From positions 9,940,231 to 10,004,230 of the forward strand of contig OX439131.1 of NCBI GenBank assembly GCA_949318235.1: DNA of 64,000 nt, given 5' to 3'. The translations under genes were made by a program, and so were the position numbers. Positions 1 through 13,078 of the stretch are shown in pieces. Source of the stretch: Ecdyonurus torrentis (Eukaryota; Arthropoda; Insecta; Ephemeroptera; Heptageniidae). Below the pieces are notes generated by a model. The model had not been told where the DNA came from. It saw only the letters and a program-made list of their open reading frames with translations, and searched no databases. The first letter of the stretch is position 1. Every line of letters begins with the position of its first letter.

Positions 1-43
1 ATGGAATATTCAAGTAAAATTAACTTTATATATTTATACTGAA

Positions 44-280
<237 letters not shown>

Positions 281-455
281 AAAAAATAAAAACGCCTTGT
301 ATGCTTGTTGCAGCAATAGATACACACTATAATTAATATTGATTTATCGTGTATATGTTTGCTTTTTTTCCAACATTTATACTTTTAATATATTATTAAT
401 ACTAATAGCTTTTAATATAAATCCAATTAATAACATTACTGATATTATTTGACAG

Positions 456-730
456 GTCCCATAGATGATGGAATCGTAGCAATCCCAGGACAAGATGATT
501 GCTCTAGTTCGAGTCTTGGTAATGACGTAGCACTTAAAGAGGAGATCAAGCGATTACGTGAACGTTTATTGACTTTAGAAGCCGAGAATGCAGGCTTAAG
601 TGTTAAATTAAGTCAACAGCAATGGGAAGTTGATCATAGACTAGCGGAAATCGAGATGCAAATTTGTGGTGGTTCCTCTGCAGACTCCAGTGCTGAAGAT
701 AATGAAAGAAATCGAGAATCTATTATCTAA
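456..730 (+). CDS. Last coding exon of an unrecognised coiled-coil protein with a PDZ-ligand-like C-terminus (5' part outside window)
   Basis: The exon starts after a splice acceptor (tttgacag, AG at 454-455). It opens in the middle of a codon (two bases of a Gly codon) and reads to a TAA at 728-730, giving about 91 residues. An acidic/serine stretch (DDGIVAIPGQDDCSSSS) is followed by a heptad-rich helix (about 30-65) with Leu spaced like a coiled coil (LKEEIKRLRERLLTLEAENA) and a conserved-looking segment QQWEVDHRLAEIEMQICG. The end is polar and acidic and finishes in ESII. A Ser at -2 and Ile at 0 fit a class I PDZ ligand, which is inference. Codon use and the clean stop support a real exon. 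I do not recognise the family. No in-frame ATG is available, so the rest of the gene lies before the window. Confidence 0.75.
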
Positions 731-861
731 CCCTCATGTTTTTACGAGGATGCGGAATGGATCGACCTTCACATCGACAATAACCTTACCATACTGACAG
801 TTTTACCTCTGTTCACATCTAATATTCTTCAACTACCACGGATGGAGATATTCAGTCCATA

Positions 862-867
862 AATAAA
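862..867 (+). terminator. Candidate poly(A) signal of the exon at 456-730
   Basis: AATAAA about 130 nt after the stop codon, followed by AT-rich sequence. Further AATAAA copies occur downstream (for example near 1047), so the true cleavage site is uncertain and the 3' UTR could be longer. Confidence 0.5.
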
Positions 868-3800
868 AAAATAATACTTTTAAATAATTAATTAATGAAA
901 AAAAATTAAATAGTATAAAATTAAGATTTTTTAATAAAAAAATTAATAAATTTCCTAATAAATTTTTTGGACTGAAACCATTTAATAATAATAATAATAA
1001 TAAAACGGGTGTAATAAATTTACTATATTAGATTTTTGACTCTGTAAATAAAGTGCACTAAAAAAACATGGAACAATTTGCATGATTTTTTGTTATATCA
1101 ATAAATTTTTCAGTAATTATTTGTTTTAATATACCTAAATTAAAAAATAATAAAATATGAAATAAACAACAATAGCTAAAATGTTAAAAACATGCATGTT
1201 GTTCATAAAATATTTTTAAAATACGGAGTTATTTAATTAAAAAAAAATAAACAAATAAAATATAACATTTAAATACGCTTTAAATTGAGGTAAAATTTGT
1301 GCAAAATTGGCCGCAAGAAAGTGTGGCTAGTTTAGGCGATTGAAAAGTTGTCTAAATATCAGGCACTTTGGTCCAAAAAACTATTCTTGCGATTCCAACT
1401 ATAGATAAAAAAAAATTTTGAGCTTGTCTGGTATTCAGAATAAAACAAATATATATAAAATTTCAATTCAATTTTTAATAATATAACTATAGAATATAAA
1501 GTAAAAGTAAATTTTGACATAATGAAAAGTTTTTTCTACATTTTTTTTCTTTTTTGTAGTTAGCTAGTTAAAAAAATTAGAATAGAACAACTAAATAAAT
1601 AAATAGTATGGGACAGTTTTTTTGATTATCAGACAAGTGTTTTTACCAACTTTGTAATGTTATGGGATCAATAATAATTTTTTTAATAAATAAACTATAA
1701 ACTTATGTAACTAATTAATCTCCAACATCTTATTATATTATAGTAATAAGTTTGATCTATAAGATCAAAGCTGGGGATTAAATTTAAATGATTTTTAAGT
1801 GCTGAAGTTTATCGTTAAGCACATTTTAAGAAATAAATAATAATAATAAAAAAAGATGATCGTAAATTGCAAACACAAAGATTAAAAAATGTAAATAAGT
1901 AAATAAAAAAATAAAAAAACAATGTGATTTCTCTTAATAGTAAAACCATTGTATGAAAAAAAAATTAAATTGTTATTTGCCTTATATATCGACGCATGTT
2001 ATAATATTTTGTGACAAGCGGCCTACCAAGACAATTGTGAAGTGTTGTGGAAAAAAAAAGTGTCGCCGCCTGTTCTGCATACAATAAAAACACTGGAAAA
2101 ACGTTCAGAAATGAGTGAAAAAAAAAAAATGATAAATTGCCATGGATTTTAAAAATCCCCCCTGCAAATAAACTCACATGAAGTGAAAGAAAAAAAAAAT
2201 TAAATTTTCAAAGATATAATGAAAATATATAACAACTTGATTTTTTTTAATTACTTAATTACATTATTGAAAGAAAAAAATTGATTATTAAGAAGCAATT
2301 TTTTTAAAAAACAATTTTAATTTCCATGAAATCGCAAAAAAAAAAAAAAAAAAAAAAAGGCAAACTTTGCTCTATATCTTTATCTCTTTCACAGTTCTCT
2401 CTCTATCTTGTATTATAAACTAGCACTATCGATCATTAACGGAAAAAAACTGTAATACATCGGGCAAACAACTATGTAGTAAAGTATAGACTCTTTTTGT
2501 ATAATGTATGTATGTATACAATAAATTGTAATGATTATAAAATATATTGGTTTAACTAATTGATGTTTATATAAAATAATTATAAGCATACATTGTTGTT
2601 TAATTTGTTTGATTTAGTTTATTATAAAATCAATGCTGTTAAATGTTGTTATTTATATATTTAAAAAAATGTATATTTATTGTTTATTTAAAAAAAAAAT
2701 GCTAACTATATTGATTATTGAGTCTATACTTTAAAAGTTATTACTATAGAAAAATCTAAAATAATTAAAATAATTTTACTTAAAAAAATATGATTAAATC
2801 ATAAAAAAAAGGGTTTGTATCATCATTGTATTTTTATCGAATTGCTCCTTGTATTTTTCATGACTAAAAAATAAAAAAAAATAAAGCAAAAGCGCTATTT
2901 TTGAGCTCCATTGTAAAAAAATAACAAAAAATAAAAACTCATGTTCATCAAAATCGCAAAAAGAAAAAAGAAAATCATTTAGCTTTAGTGTATGGAGTAT
3001 TCTTTAATGTAATATAATTTGATTCTATATAATGAAATAATTAAAAATGAAGAATTATAATACAAGCTTTTGTATAATATGTTGTTAAGAGTTTTTTTTT
3101 CTATACAGATATCGATTGTTTCTGTTTTGAATTCACTATAATTTACTATTTTGGAATTCCGACACTAAATTTATTTACAATTTTTTCATTAAAGAAACTT
3201 CATTAATTGATTTATAGTTCATATATTTTTATTGCTAAAATGATGTACTCCATACTTAAAGCATATTATGGTTTAAAACTAATAATATTGTCAGTCAATA
3301 AAAAAAATGTAATACTTTTGGGAAAGCATTATAATGTAAAGTAAGAGATCGTTGTCAAATTATTCAGAAATGAAGTCATTGATTTAAAATATTATTAATC
3401 TGAAGTCATAATACTCTATATTTAATCATTTACTTTTGTGGTATACATAAAAATATTATTATTTCTGTATTTAAAATATTCTATAGAGCTCTTACTTTTA
3501 CTTAATTCATTCTCAATAGTGCAAATCTATCCTCATTGCCAATTTTAGCTATAATTGTAAGCATTTTACTTTTCTTAACTTATTATCTCTCCTTTTTTTA
3601 TATATGGAGCAGGATTGTTACTATGGACTGCCTGAGTCGAAATAATACCTTATTTCTTAATATAAATTAAAAAAAAAAAAAAAAAAAAAAGAAGAAGAAG
3701 AAGAAGAAGAATGAAAGATATATTTTCTCTTTGAGTCTGTAAGAACCGACGAAGGCATAACACACTTCGTTTCGGTAAGGCACTTGCTGCTGCATAACAA

Positions 3801-5575
3801 TAAAAAATTCTTTTTTTTTTTATTCTTTTGCATATTGAGGATGGATTAACAATGGCTGGCAAAACTATATATGTATGATTTGTTCATCATAAATGTTCTG
3901 ATTAGACCACACTCTGTGCTTAGGCCCTCGTAGCTCTCCCCATCTCAAGCAACCCCCTCCCCACAACCTCAAACCCCGTACACAAGATAAATCAGTGCAT
4001 TTGTACGGCGCATATGAATGATATTCTCAAGCGCCCAAAATCGACTGTTTTAAAATAATTCTCCTATATACAAAAAAAAAGTGTGTTATATAACTAATTT
4101 ATGGAAAAAAAAACGAAAGATTTTATTTATTACAAAATAAAATCAAAAACTGTTTTTATTATGCAACAGTAAAGAAGAAGAAAAAAATTATAAAATATGG
4201 CACTAAAATATGATGAAATATGCTTTATATTATATACATATGTATATAAAAGATTACGTATATTATAAATATTGTTTTGCCCTGAAAATGTTATTAGATG
4301 TAACGGCAAAAAAAAAAAAAAATGTATAAATTTATTGTAATTCATAAATGAAGAAAATTGTATGGTTATAATACATTGTTGTTGTATCTCTTCAACATTT
4401 TTAGGGATTCGTTATATATTACAGTTTATAATAGGAGAAAATTTTGATGATAGGACCATACGGTTTCAATTTTAGTCTTCAAAAAAAAAAAAATCTTTTT
4501 AAAATTGTGGTCTTAATATTTATTATATAGCCTTTTTCAGCTAGCAAAAAAGTACTTTTGTTGCATTTTCAGTGTCTTGAAAATAACGATGGTTTTGCAT
4601 TATTGTTATTATATTTCCACTTCAGCTCAAAAACTTATGAAAAAAAGTTGGAAAAGGATAGTGTTTTTTTCTTCCATAAAATGAATAGTAAGTCCACAAT
4701 TTTAAGAAGAAATAGTCATTGCTTTTGCAGACTGAATTGGAATTTTAAAATATTTGCTAAAAGTTATAACTTAAGTACCTACAATCCAACATCAAAAATA
4801 ACAATTGAGAAAAATATAATTAGTTATATGTTATTTTTGACGCTGGCTTTATATTAAATCCCACAAGTTCCTACGGCCTATTTAATATGCTTAACGCCTT
4901 AACAAAATTAAAAAAAAAAAAAAAAAAAAAATTGATCTCAACATTTATGCAACAATTTCAAAATAAAATTAATTACGCTTGTTTTGGGCCAGCTCACATT
5001 TTGTGCCAAAATAACCCTTTGCACATTTTTACGTTAGACTAATATAATATTATGCTAGTATTTTTTGCAAATATAAGGGGAGACAATTGCGGGTAAATGG
5101 CATTTATAAGAACTGAATTTTTATAGCTTTTTGCTACCGTGCCAACATATATTTAACCAATTTATTAAAATATTAATTTTAAACTGATATATAAAAAAAA
5201 AAAAATGATAACAACATTTTTAATTTGTCAAAATAATCTGAAAGAATGTTTCTCTTTTAAAATGAATTTTACTTCTAAAATAATATATAATTTTTACTAA
5301 TAACTTTCTTTTTGCTGCCAAATATTTTCTGTATTTTGCTTTCAAATACTGATTTACTAATAATTATTTCTATAACTTTCCCATCAACTAATCATTAACA
5401 TACTTTTTCTCATTCCATTTTCTTCAAGATATTTTTATTACTTATTGTACTTAATTACTAATCAATAATTTTTTTTCTAATACCAAATATCATAGATATT
5501 GATTCTTAAACCAAAAAATTTCATATTCTAAAATACTGATCGAAATGCCATTAACTATATATTATACTTTGTTCA

Positions 5576-5613
<38 letters not shown>

Positions 5614-5967
5614 GCGATTTTAAATGCTACATAAAAAAATGTACCATACTGTTGTTAAATCATATAAATAATTGATAACAAACGTTTATTGAAATTAATT
5701 TTTTATTCATTTAATTATATCCAACTTTCCCTATATTTTAATAAACAATTTAATTCACAATTTAAATCAAAATATAATACAATATTAAAAATTAAATATT
5801 ATACTATATAATTTTAAATCGTTTTTGTTCAATTAAATCTATAAATAATTATACAAGATTTAAATAAAATAAAAAAGGTTTTAATAAAAAAAAAAAATGA
5901 AAATATAGCTCTATATATGAATAAATTAATTAGGTTTATATATTTAGTTGTTGTTTTTTTCTCTTAC

Positions 5968-5998
<31 letters not shown>

Positions 5999-6650
5999 TT
6001 CAAGTTGATTCAACGATTTTTTTTTCTTTCACTGATACTACAGTCACCAACTTTATACTCAACTTATGGATTCACTAATATACTTTGTTATATTTTATTT
6101 TCAAAATATTGTTTAAAGCACACATTTATTTAAGCATGCGGAATTTTGAAAGGTATAGGAGCAACTGCGACTTTGAAGATATTTAAAACCACGAAAACCT
6201 CATCTAAAATTCTCATAAAATTTTATGAGATGCATCACTAAAGAGAAAAAAAATATATATTATACTTTACTTTTCTAGCAGGGATTTTTTTTTTAGTTAT
6301 TAATAATTAAATAGAAGTGTTATAGCTATAATTTATTACAGTTTTTATTTATTTTTAAATATTGAAATGTTATCATATTATAGTTATGGTTCAAGGAGAT
6401 GATTTTGATTATACTATTTAAACATCTCTTTAATTTAATATAATTATACAATTTTAGGCAATAATTTTTATTAAATAATATTAATTATACTTTAAACCTA
6501 AAGGATTTTTTTTTTTGGTACTGCTAGAGGAACTAATAATGCGCTATTACTTTAATATTTTAACCATATGAGAAATCTGAAATATAAGTATCATTGTTAT
6601 GGCACTAACTACTACTACCACTAGCCCTAAATTAACAACTGATTTCTAAA
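868..6650. other. AT-rich intergenic / possible long 3' UTR region
   Basis: No convincing coding frame. It contains many A-runs (2338-2358, 3671-3690, 4913-4930, 5578-5610, 5970-5995), a short (GAA)n run at 3691-3711 and a GC-richer patch near 3900-4030. Part of it may be alternative 3' UTR of the upstream gene, because strand-specific AATAAA sites are scattered through it, but nothing decides this. Confidence 0.6.
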
Positions 6651-6657
6651 TAATAAT

Positions 6658-7014
6658 AAATGAGGAAGACTACAAAAAATTTTAGGAGAAGTTTTATTTC
6701 ATATTCTAAAATAGGACATTAATGTCCTGAATCCATACATATGTGAATTTCTAATTTTTGAATTCATTTAATTATTTTAAATTAATTTTTGAAAGTCGCG
6801 AAATGACGTCACATGCAGGCTGCAACTTCTTCCTATGCCTACATGTATATAAGTTGCAGCCTGTGACGTCATTTCGTTACTTTGAAAAATTAATTAAATT
6901 CACTATAATTAATGAACTCAAAAATTAGAAATTCACATATCGATTCAGGGTAATGCTCTCTTTTAGAGTATAAAATAAAATTACCCCTATTTTTTTTGTA
7001 GCCTTTCTCATTAT
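6658..7014. repeat. Foldback element with paired TGACGTCA sites
   Basis: The left half (AAATGAGGAAGACTACAAAA inward) is an imperfect inverted copy of the right half, which ends in tttgtagcctttctcatta. The arms run about 150 bp each; outer parts are diverged and inner parts well matched (tgtgaatttctaatttttga against tcaaaaattagaaattcaca). The loop is flanked by GAAATGACGTCAC on one side and GTGACGTCATTTC on the other. No transposase is encoded, so this fits a non-autonomous foldback/MITE element. Its outer 15 bases match the end of the palindrome at 12226-12702. Confidence 0.8.
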
Positions 7015-7043
7015 AATCTTTATAACAAATTTGTCAAGGTTTA

Positions 7044-7085
7044 TTTGCCAGAGAAGATAAACGAAAGTTGATTGCAATTGTGTAT
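7044..7085 (+). repeat. Dispersed direct repeat, copy A
   Basis: About 42 bp beginning tttgccagagaagataaa, closely matched at 9539-9580. It lies just beyond the foldback element at 6658-7014. Confidence 0.7.
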
Positions 7086-7348
7086 CCAATGGATCCATGT
7101 AATATTATACAGTTACACACAATTAAATTTCTTGCATGGTGGAAATATTTCTTTGTGGCCATAGGAGTGTATTTCCAAGTTTACACAATAATACCTAGAT
7201 AACTGCTAATGCATAATTAAGAATCTCATAAAGAAATGATTTAAATATTTCTGTCAGTAACAGAATGTCAATTTATTAAAAAGAAAAAAAAAAAAAAACT
7301 TTGCGGTACTTGACTAATAAAAAGATTATATACCTATATATAGGCCTA

Positions 7349-7539
<191 letters not shown>

Positions 7540-7576
7540 GATTTAAACAATTTAAGAACGTAAAATGGAGCACTTA

Positions 7577-7870
7577 CTGATAGGGCTTGCATGTGAGAAG
7601 AAATATTCTAACCCTGATTGAAATTAAACACTATAGCGAACATATCGTCGGGTTAGAGCACACACCATGTATCTCCAAAAGCAGCTAAGTCAAAACTCTT
7701 TATCTTTTTGTATAATAATTTGAACCTTATTGCTTTTGTAGATACATGGTTTGTGCTCTAACCTGATGATATGTGTTTAAATTTAGACCGGTTTTAACAT
7801 TTTCTCTCTCATATGCTGCCACTAACAGCCCAATCTTCCATTCCCCAATTTCTATCAAATCTAAGCAAAC
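7577..7870. repeat. Foldback repeat related to sequence in Elp1 intron 22
   Basis: Arms at 7641-7682 and 7732-7773 (ggttagagcacacaccatgt against acatggtttgtgctctaacc) form a hairpin of about 42-bp arms with a 49-bp loop. The outer sequence (attctaaccctg; ccaatcttccattccccaat) resembles, in reverse orientation, 25240-25330 in an Elp1 intron. This suggests two copies of one dispersed family. Confidence 0.65.
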
Positions 7871-7873
7871 TGT

Positions 7874-9499
7874 CAATAATATACATTAGTGTTACTAACT
7901 ATTATAACAAAAATAAATCTACAGTATTGAATCAGGGTAAGTAGACTAATCCTGCTATTGCCTATTGCATACGCAAATTATATCAATTTCATCGAATAGG
8001 TAATAGGAACACTTTTATAAAATATAAGGAAAAAAATACATTAATTAAAAATTGAAAACATTTATTAACGGACAAAATTTTTACATTACTACATTACACT
8101 GAACAATAAATGTATTGTATCATCACTTAGATGCTATCCTATGTATGATTACATATAATTAACATGCAGGTAGCTTTTTCTTAGCTGATATTAAGTACTA
8201 TAACTTTGACTGATCATATTATGTAAAATGAGCTTGATTAACAATATGGTTGACACTTATACAGCATAACTTTGATATTTATTTTAAAATTTGTTTAACA
8301 GAGTACTATAGACTAAATTTATATTAAAGCTAATAAACCTACTTCCTTTTATACTAAATTCACATGAAATGTAGTTATAGTCCTTCAAAATAAGAAGGAA
8401 TAAAAATATTGACAAAATCTATCTCTATCCATGTAATAGGATCTATTTCTTTAGATTTTTTTATGCTTAGCTGTCACAAGTATAAAATTTATGACGTGAA
8501 TAAGTTAAGCAAAGATTTCATTATTCATTTTCTCAGGTAAAGACATCACATCCTTTTACACTACAATGTACATTTACTCAAGTACAAGTTCCTATATGAT
8601 AGGAAAAACCATTTTTGTTTATTATGTAAATCAAAGGAAAGAAAATATTTGTAAAGTTTAAACACATTAGTATACATGGAAAATTAAATTATGGTCCATA
8701 AGTTGGAACAACTATTTAAACCTTTGCGTTGCGTAATTGCATAACATAATTTCCCATACTATAACATTCCGTACGTCAATTGCTAAACTATTTTCTTTAA
8801 TGTGATTTACACTGTGTACATTTCTTAAAAAACTGCTATCTTTAGACAGTAAATATACTAAACTAATAAAACAATCATTTTGGTTTATATGATAAATCAT
8901 ATGAAAGAATAGTGTAATAATTACAGCATATTATATGTAATATAATAATTTACACAGTACACTTTTTTTTTTATTATTTGCTTGAATCATATTTAACTAC
9001 TGTATTTTCTTTTCCTTGATTTATATAATGAATAGAAATGATGTATTTCTTCTTTAATAATAATTTCTTTTGATCTACTGAATCATTATTTGATCACTTG
9101 ACATCATAACCAAGAATGGAAAATATCAGCTTTTATACTTGGACAAATGAATTACAAAGACATACCCAGATAGTTTTGTATAGCAACAGCAGAAAAATAT
9201 CATATTTACTGTATCTAATAAAATAAGTAATAAAATATTTGCTGCACTTTTTAGTTGTATTACATTTAAAAACATTTTTTTTTATTTTTAAATATGGTAA
9301 GACAGAAAGTACATAATTAAGCAGTATAATCTGCTAAAGGTTTATAATACTTTGACTTGTCTCTAATGAATACATTATTGACAATGTACTTTGTGTACCA
9401 GACACCACACACAGTTCAAATTGAATGAATTATTCATCCAAACACTCTAGGAATAGTACATAGCTTCTTATTTGAAATCAGCACATTACAGCACAAACA
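7874..9499. other. AT-rich intergenic DNA between foldback repeat and Clp1
   Basis: No credible reading frame. Short inverted pieces occur near 8060-8115 (acatttatt / aataaatgt). The region includes sequence downstream of the Clp1 poly(A) signal. Confidence 0.6.
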
Positions 9500-9505
9500 T
9501 TTATT
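9500..9505 (-). terminator. Candidate Clp1 poly(A) signal
   Basis: AATAAA on the minus strand, 157 nt beyond the Clp1 TGA. The intervening 3' UTR includes the repeat copy at 9539-9580. Confidence 0.55.
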
Positions 9506-9538
9506 CCAATATTGAACACCAAAATTAAAATGACATTT

Positions 9539-9580
9539 TTTGCCAGAGAAGATAAATGAAAGTTGATTCTAATTATGTAT
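9539..9580 (+). repeat. Dispersed direct repeat, copy B (inside predicted Clp1 3' UTR)
   Basis: About 42 bp closely matching 7044-7085 with a few substitutions. On the minus strand it would be transcribed as part of the Clp1 3' UTR. Confidence 0.7.
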
Positions 9581-9661
9581 TTAAACTTATATTGGCAAAG
9601 TTAATTTTTGAGTCTTTTGAATTGATCGCTGCCCAAATAAGTTGGACACTTAAGGTAAGTG

Positions 9662-12600
9662 TCAGTGACTGTCCATGAACTGGATGTCGGACACAATGAG
9701 GAGGGTCTTGGGCAGAGGTCGTGGTTGTGGGGAGAGCACAGTTAGCGTTTGCCTCTCAGTATCAACATTGGTTCTGAAATATAAACAAATTAACAAACAA
9801 TTAGAAGAGACAACACAAATCAACCACAAAATAAGTAAAATTACATAATAATAAATAAAGAGTACAGACAACAAGGACAGAATTTGTGTATACAGTACAT
9901 TCTTGAAAGTACTGTATGTAGTTTTTCTATATTACATAATGCCACTCATAATATCAATTAATTTTTACTGAAGATGTTTAAGGAGCAGTTTATACATTAC
10001 TTGTACATTCAAAACATGTTGTTAACATTAATATATTTTTGTTAATATTTTGTTATTGATTGACTATGGAGATTTCAATAGCGCTCATCTACCGCACATC
10101 TAGTAGCATGAAAAGTACCGATGTTCAAATTTATATAAAAAATAAGTGGTTGCAATAAAAAAAAAATACATATTCATGGGATTCTGAAGCTTTAAACACA
10201 CACGGTAATCTCTCTATCCCTCTCTCACCATGATTAAGTGTAAGAAATAACTTCAAGTTGACATCAAAATCAGAGTTACTGTTCCTATTATTTCCTTTGA
10301 AAACATATTCCAAACAAAATGGTTTCCAATTTCATTAAAATCAATAAAAAATACAAAAGAAATTACAAGGCTGGTTAATTAAACCCTTAGATCTAAATCA
10401 GTTTAAGTTGTAAGCCAGTTTATTACTTCTGCTTACTGCTATGTAAGTGCTAAGATTATCAGCACTCTTGTTTTACTGGTAACCCTCAACATAATATTAA
10501 TAATAAATTAAATAAAAACTCAAATAGATGAGATATGCTTACTACAAAGCAGTTAATATATGTAAATCAAATTTCTTTAGTTACTTACACACAAACAAAT
10601 CCAGCTACATTGGTACGAATAACATCTTCTTCTAAAGTAGCTGCAAAGCTGACAGCAAGGAGGTGATGCAGCAAACTGGCACCTATTAGATAATTAATAA
10701 TAATTATTATTATTCACAAAACAATCAAGATAAATCTTTATTTATTTTGTTGAGTCAACTTACCAGGCAGCACAGCAACCAGTTTGGTCATATTATCCTC
10801 TGCTTTCATACCAAGAGGCATACACGAATCTGGCAAAGACGGGGCACCTATCTTGTATATTCTAACGTCAGAGAAGCGCACATCAAATGAATGTGGGTAG
10901 AGAGGAGTACGTAAACCATAGAAATACTCTCTAACTCTTGCATCACGTGCCTCAGCTCGTGTCGCGGTGCTGCGCTCAACAACCTAATGGCATAGGATAC
11001 AACAATTTAAGTAACAATTTTTCATACAGATTTTTAGATCTGCACAGCTTGAGAAATATGGTTATTGCAACTCACCCCTCCGCTCTTAGGTAGAAACACA
11101 GTTTTGACAAAGCTAGGCATGTCCCTGACAAGCTCGTTGTATAACCTCTCTTGGTCTAACACCAAGATCACGTCTACTTCAAATGCCTGAGCGATATGTA
11201 CTAGTTGACGGTAGCCATCACCTTTCACCCAGCCACACGTGTTGATAACAGCACCAGATACATTGGCTAAAACAAAAAGAACATTTAAAATATTTCAATG
11301 ATTTCTATAAGTGTGAATACTAAAATTTTGGGATCCAAGTTATGCAAGTACCTTTCTTGTTGGAAGTCATGCGTTCCTGAATGACTTCAGCTAGCCGAGA
11401 GACAAGAGTGTTGTATAGCGGTGAATTAGATCCTGGAGCTTTGTGACCATAGTGATAAACTAAGGGCGCTTGCTGGGAAAAACCTTCTTCTACAGTTGAG
11501 GGACGTTCCACAAGCAGAGCACCTGCCAAATTACAATAAATATTTTGATTATGACTACTCTCTAGTTATGATATTAACTACACAATGACAAGTATGTAAT
11601 AAAGTCCCCATAAAATCTGCCAAGTTTTAGTTCATACCTACTTCTAGTTTGGCGTACTACACATTTGTCATTTGTTACGTCAGAATTGAATATAAATATA
11701 AACAAAATTTTAAAGTTGGCTTCTTTACTCCTCAATAACTCTCTCACTTGTCTTTTCTTGAAATGTAAAGTATTATTACCTATAGTACCCGGCACTGATA
11801 TTTGTCCCTGACCGACATCCAGGTCTACAAATATCGGTCTTCTACCCATGCGTACAGCATAATTAAGCATCAGACGACACAGTGTTGATTTGCCTACGTC
11901 TGTAGGTCCCACAACAAGAGCGATAGGTCCACGCCCAGATTCTGTTTCTGCTTTACGTCGCATCTGCTCTAATGCTGCGTGGACGTTTAAATACATCACC
12001 TATGAACAACAGTTCAACGTTAAAAACAATTCTTGCAGATTAGAATTAAATTTGACTTACCATTGGTGTCTCCCTTGCTACATATACGACATCAGTTTTC
12101 CCTTTAACTTCCAATGTGCAGCCGTGCCATGTAAATAAAGCAACTTTTGCTCCTGTGGTGAATGTGTAGCTTTTGCCTTTTACCATCTCCGTACCAAACA
12201 CCTCGGCCATACCATTTTTCAGCTGAAATGAGGAAGACTAATGATTTTTGGGACAGTATTTGAGCACATTTTTAGAAAGAGCATAATTAGTAGATTCTAT
12301 TGACATCAATATTTACCTTTATTACTTAAATTTCAGCGATTAATTAATGATTTAAAAGTGGCGGCCACGCCCCCAAGAAGCCTGTGCTGTTAGTCATTTG
12401 TTTGAATTTGCAGCGGAGTCTGATCTTCTTCTGCAAATTTGGATACGAGAATTTAAAAATTCGCGTAAAATTTAAAATCTCGTATCCAAATTTGCAGAAG
12501 AAGATCAGACTGCGCTGCAAATTCAAACAAATGACTAACAGCACAGGCTTCTTGGGGGCGTGGCCGCCACTTTTAAATCATTAATTAATCGCTGAAATTT

Positions 12601-12935
12601 AAGTAACAAAGGTAAATATTGATGTCAATAGAATCTACTAATTATGCTCTTTCTAAAAATGTGCTCAAATGCTGTCCCAAAAATCATTAGTCTTCCTCAT
12701 TTTAATAGTTGTATGTTGTATGTAAATAAAAATACATAAATTATAAACCATAAATTTAGCATTCGTTACGAAAACAATTAAATAAGGTAAGTATGTATAA
12801 TACTATGTAATTTGTATATAGATTTACCTCTACGACAACTTTTTCATTTTTACTCTCGACCTCGAACCTCAACTCGGTATCTTGTTCTAACTTAAACTCT
12901 TGCGAATTTGCATCCTTACTTTTATCATCAGCCAT
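9662..12935 (-). CDS. Clp1: Polyribonucleotide 5'-hydroxyl-kinase Clp1 (pre-mRNA cleavage factor / tRNA splicing)
   Basis: Eight coding exons on the minus strand: 12935-12828, 12222-12061, 11999-11780, 11522-11352, 11266-11076, 10983-10764, 10682-10589, 9773-9662 (TGA). All junctions are GT-AG and the phases close to 425 aa, the length of human CLP1. Domain order fits the family: an N-terminal beta domain (1-90), a P-loop kinase core (about 91-285) and a C-terminal domain ending FMDSH. The Walker A motif GPTDVGKS is at 121-128 with Lys127; the Walker B-like VDLDVGQG includes Asp151; Arg140 and Trp233 of the human protein are kept. Family knowledge: ATP-dependent RNA 5'-OH kinase, subunit of the mRNA 3'-end cleavage factor and partner of the tRNA splicing endonuclease, nuclear. 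An upstream in-frame GTG is not the start; the ATG at 12935 gives [10 protein letters not shown]. It is head-to-head with Dnaaf1. Intron 1 contains a large foldback element. Confidence 0.97.
12226..12702. mobile_element. Near-perfect palindromic foldback element in Clp1 intron 1
   Basis: Two arms of about 230 bp centred on 12464 are inverted copies differing at only a few positions (for example cagcggagtc / gactgcgctg, and attactt / aagtaac). The small centre (about 12450-12480) is itself AT-rich and imperfectly palindromic. The ends read AAATGAGGAAGACTA and TAGTCTTCCTCATTT; the same 15 bases begin the foldback at 6658. Identical 66-residue frames on opposite strands are just the palindrome read twice. 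The left end abuts the exon 2 splice acceptor. Confidence 0.9.
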
Positions 12936-13078
12936 CACTTTATTAGTTTAAGAAACAATTTAGCAAAACAAATTTACTAAATATAATTCAAATTAACAAG
13001 AAATCTAAGAAATTCGATGGCAAATTTGTGTTTTGATTTTCGGCGTGAACAGCTGACGAAAAAAACACGCCGCGCCGC

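Noticed and set aside
4558..4857. 99-codon frame on the + strand
   Set aside because: AT-driven composition, no recognisable motif, no splice or context support.
11034..11999. Clp1 as a set of short separate genes
   Set aside because: The frames join through GT-AG junctions with matching phase into one 425-residue protein.
12344..12584. Identical 66-codon frames on opposite strands ([10 protein letters not shown]...)
   Set aside because: They are the two arms of one palindrome inside a Clp1 intron, not two genes.
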